NCBI GenBank assembly: GCA_016288005.1
Contig: JAEEXY010000021.1
Location: 1 to 42,194, forward strand
Source: Lachnospiraceae bacterium
Lineage (GTDB): Bacteria > Bacillota > Clostridia > Lachnospirales > Lachnospiraceae
Direction: 5' to 3'
Length of the DNA stretch: 42,194 nt
This document shows positions 40,945 through 42,194 of the stretch, in pieces; position 1 is the first letter of the stretch; every line of letters begins with the position of its first letter. A model generated the notes under the pieces. It saw only the letters and a program-made list of their open reading frames with translations. It was not told the origin of the DNA and searched no databases. A program made the translations under genes and the position numbers.

Positions 40945-42194
40945 TCACGCGATCCCCTTTGACTCGGATGACTGTATCCTGCTCATCCTCGCGTAGCTGC
41001 CGCCGAGAGCCACCAGCTCGTCATGGGTTCCGCTCTCCTTTACCCTGCCGTCCTCGATAACGAGTATCTTGTCCGCGCTGCGTATGGTCGAGAGCCTGTG
41101 CGCGATCGCGATGATCGTGCGTGAACCTGCGATCCCTGCGATGGCCTGCTGTATCTGCTGCTCCGTCTCCACATCAACGGAGGCTGTTGCTTCATCGAGA
41201 ATGATAACGGGTGAATGTCTGAGTATCGCCCTCGCGATCGCCACTCTCTGCTTCTGACCGCCCGAGAGCCTTAAGCCTCTCTCGCCGACCAGCGTATCGT
41301 ATCCGTCCGGCATCGCCATGATGTCGTCATGTATATTTGCCGCTTTCGCTGCTTCTTTTATCTCATCGAGGTCCGCCTCGGGAACCGCATAACCGATATT
41401 CTCGGCAATGGTTCCGTTAAACAGGAACGTATCCTGCAGAACGGGCGAGATATTGCGCCTCAGGCTCTCGATCGTTACATCGTTGATATCGTGTCCGTCG
41501 AGAAGTATCTGACCCTGTGTGGGCTCGTAGAACCTCGAAATGAGCTGTGTGAGCGTCGTTTTGCCCACGCCTGTCGGTCCGACCAGAGCGAGCATCTTTC
41601 CGGGTTCGCACTTGAAAGAAATGTCCTTAAGAACCTCTCCGCCTGTCTTGTACGAAAAGCTTACGTCCTTAAATTCGATCGCGCCTTCCACCTTCTTCAG
41701 CTCCACAGCGCCTTCCCTGTCTTCGATCTCGCAGGGCTCGTCAAGGACCGCCAGCACTCTTTCGGCGCCGGCCAGCGCCTGCTGCATATTTTCGAGGAGG
41801 TTCGCAAGTCCCGTGATCGGTCCGTAGAAAAGGGAAAGATACAGCAGGAATGCTACGATATCCTCTACCCTGAGGCTCTCTTTCCATGCGAGATATCCGC
41901 CGAAGGAAACGATCAGCACGGTTCCGAGCGAAGAGATAAACTCTACGGTCGGATGGAAAATCGCACTGATCTTAAGCGCTGTAAGCATCGCCTTGATATG
42001 TTCGAAATTCTTCTCATCGACACGTCCGGTCTCGTACTCCTCGCGTCCGAAAGACTGGATCTCATGGATTCCCGAAAGATTGTCCTGCAGTTTTCCCGAG
42101 AGTTCGCCCATCTTTTTCTGGGAAATGCGGAAGAACGGGCGGACCTTTTTGGAAAATATAATGCCCGAGATAAAGATTAGCGGGATGGGCGCGC
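40945..42194 (-). CDS. ABC-type exporter, permease fused to ATPase (5' end cut off)
   Basis: The open frame continues past the window end, so this is the C-terminal 416 residues of a larger half-transporter of about 580-600 residues. The visible membrane domain includes hydrophobic segments near the window edge and at about residues 70-110 and 115-135. The ATPase then shows Walker [13 protein letters not shown]-loop LQDTFLFNGT, signature LSGGQKQRVAIARA, Walker B VIILDEATASVD and the switch His in IAIAHRLST. This is the lipid/multidrug exporter type (MsbA/BmrA-like); the substrate is unknown. A Met at 42111 is internal and not the start. The S66 gene follows by 52 bp. Confidence 0.93.
   Translation of the reverse strand, partial: APIPLIFISGIIFSKKVRPFFRISQKKMGELSGKLQDNLSGIHEIQSFGREEYETGRVDEKNFEHIKAMLTALKISAIFHPTVEFISSLGTVLIVSFGGYLAWKESLRVEDIVAFLLYLSLFYGPITGLANLLENMQQALAGAERVLAVLDEPCEIEDREGAVELKKVEGAIEFKDVSFSYKTGGEVLKDISFKCEPGKMLALVGPTGVGKTTLTQLISRFYEPTQGQILLDGHDINDVTIESLRRNISPVLQDTFLFNGTIAENIGYAVPEADLDEIKEAAKAANIHDDIMAMPDGYDTLVGERGLRLSGGQKQRVAIARAILRHSPVIILDEATASVDVETEQQIQQAIAGIAGSRTIIAIAHRLSTIRSADKILVIEDGRVKESGTHDELVALGGSYARMSRIQSSESKGIA

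Overview
The window is a 42 kb chromosomal segment of a Gram-positive, spore-former-related Firmicute. It is most likely a Lachnospiraceae-type clostridium with moderately high GC. This rests on the gene set: short HisG plus HisZ, RecU, paired LCP proteins, a RelQ-type alarmone synthetase, a CotH-like lipoprotein, HrcA/CIRCE control of clpB, a PrsW-like protease beside an ECF sigma factor, and strong AGGAGG ribosome binding sites. The genus is inferred, not proven. There is no tRNA, rRNA, CRISPR array, prophage or intact insertion sequence. No gap between genes exceeds 300 bases.

Layout. Bases 1-133 hold the tail of a plus-strand gene, followed by a bidirectional terminator. A flotillin gene follows on the minus strand. 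Bases 1925-8218 (minus) are a histidine operon, hisZ-hisG-hisD-hisB-hisA-hisIE-hpt, with a clear promoter and a dyad next to it; hisC, hisH and hisF are not in it. The hisIE gene carries an N-terminal segment that looks like an internally deleted HisF. Bases 8370-27052 (minus) form a long co-directional series: polA, coaE, an FtsA-like ATPase, a WalJ-like metallo-hydrolase, ACT protein, PFL-family protein, two LCP proteins, relQ, a RsmF-like methyltransferase, rsuA-type and rluA-type pseudouridine synthases, a membrane protein, cotH-like and recU. Most spacings are 4-60 bp. The three larger gaps each hold a structured palindromic element.

At 27183-28508 (minus) an MFS transporter diverges from a plus-strand regulatory module (28661-31325): an ECF sigma factor, a 45-residue single-span protein, an eight-span membrane protein, a PrsW-like membrane protease and a two-span membrane protein. 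No classical zinc-binding anti-sigma factor is present, so this is the best candidate for an undescribed signalling system. Next on the plus strand come a cytoplasmic heparinase-like protein, a six-span chemoreceptor, and a membrane PAS-PAS-GGDEF gene broken by one missing base. clpB (minus) has a textbook sigma-A promoter overlapped by a CIRCE operator. An S66 peptidase and a truncated ABC exporter close the window.

Repeats. Three copies of a roughly 59 bp GGGGACGGTTC-type palindrome sit at gene ends (1849, 36976, 39742). Two diverged copies of a different hairpin element (10694, 15602) keep their flanks while the stem bases change in a compensating way. A 112 bp multi-hairpin element (20340-20451) starts at the ACT gene stop codon.
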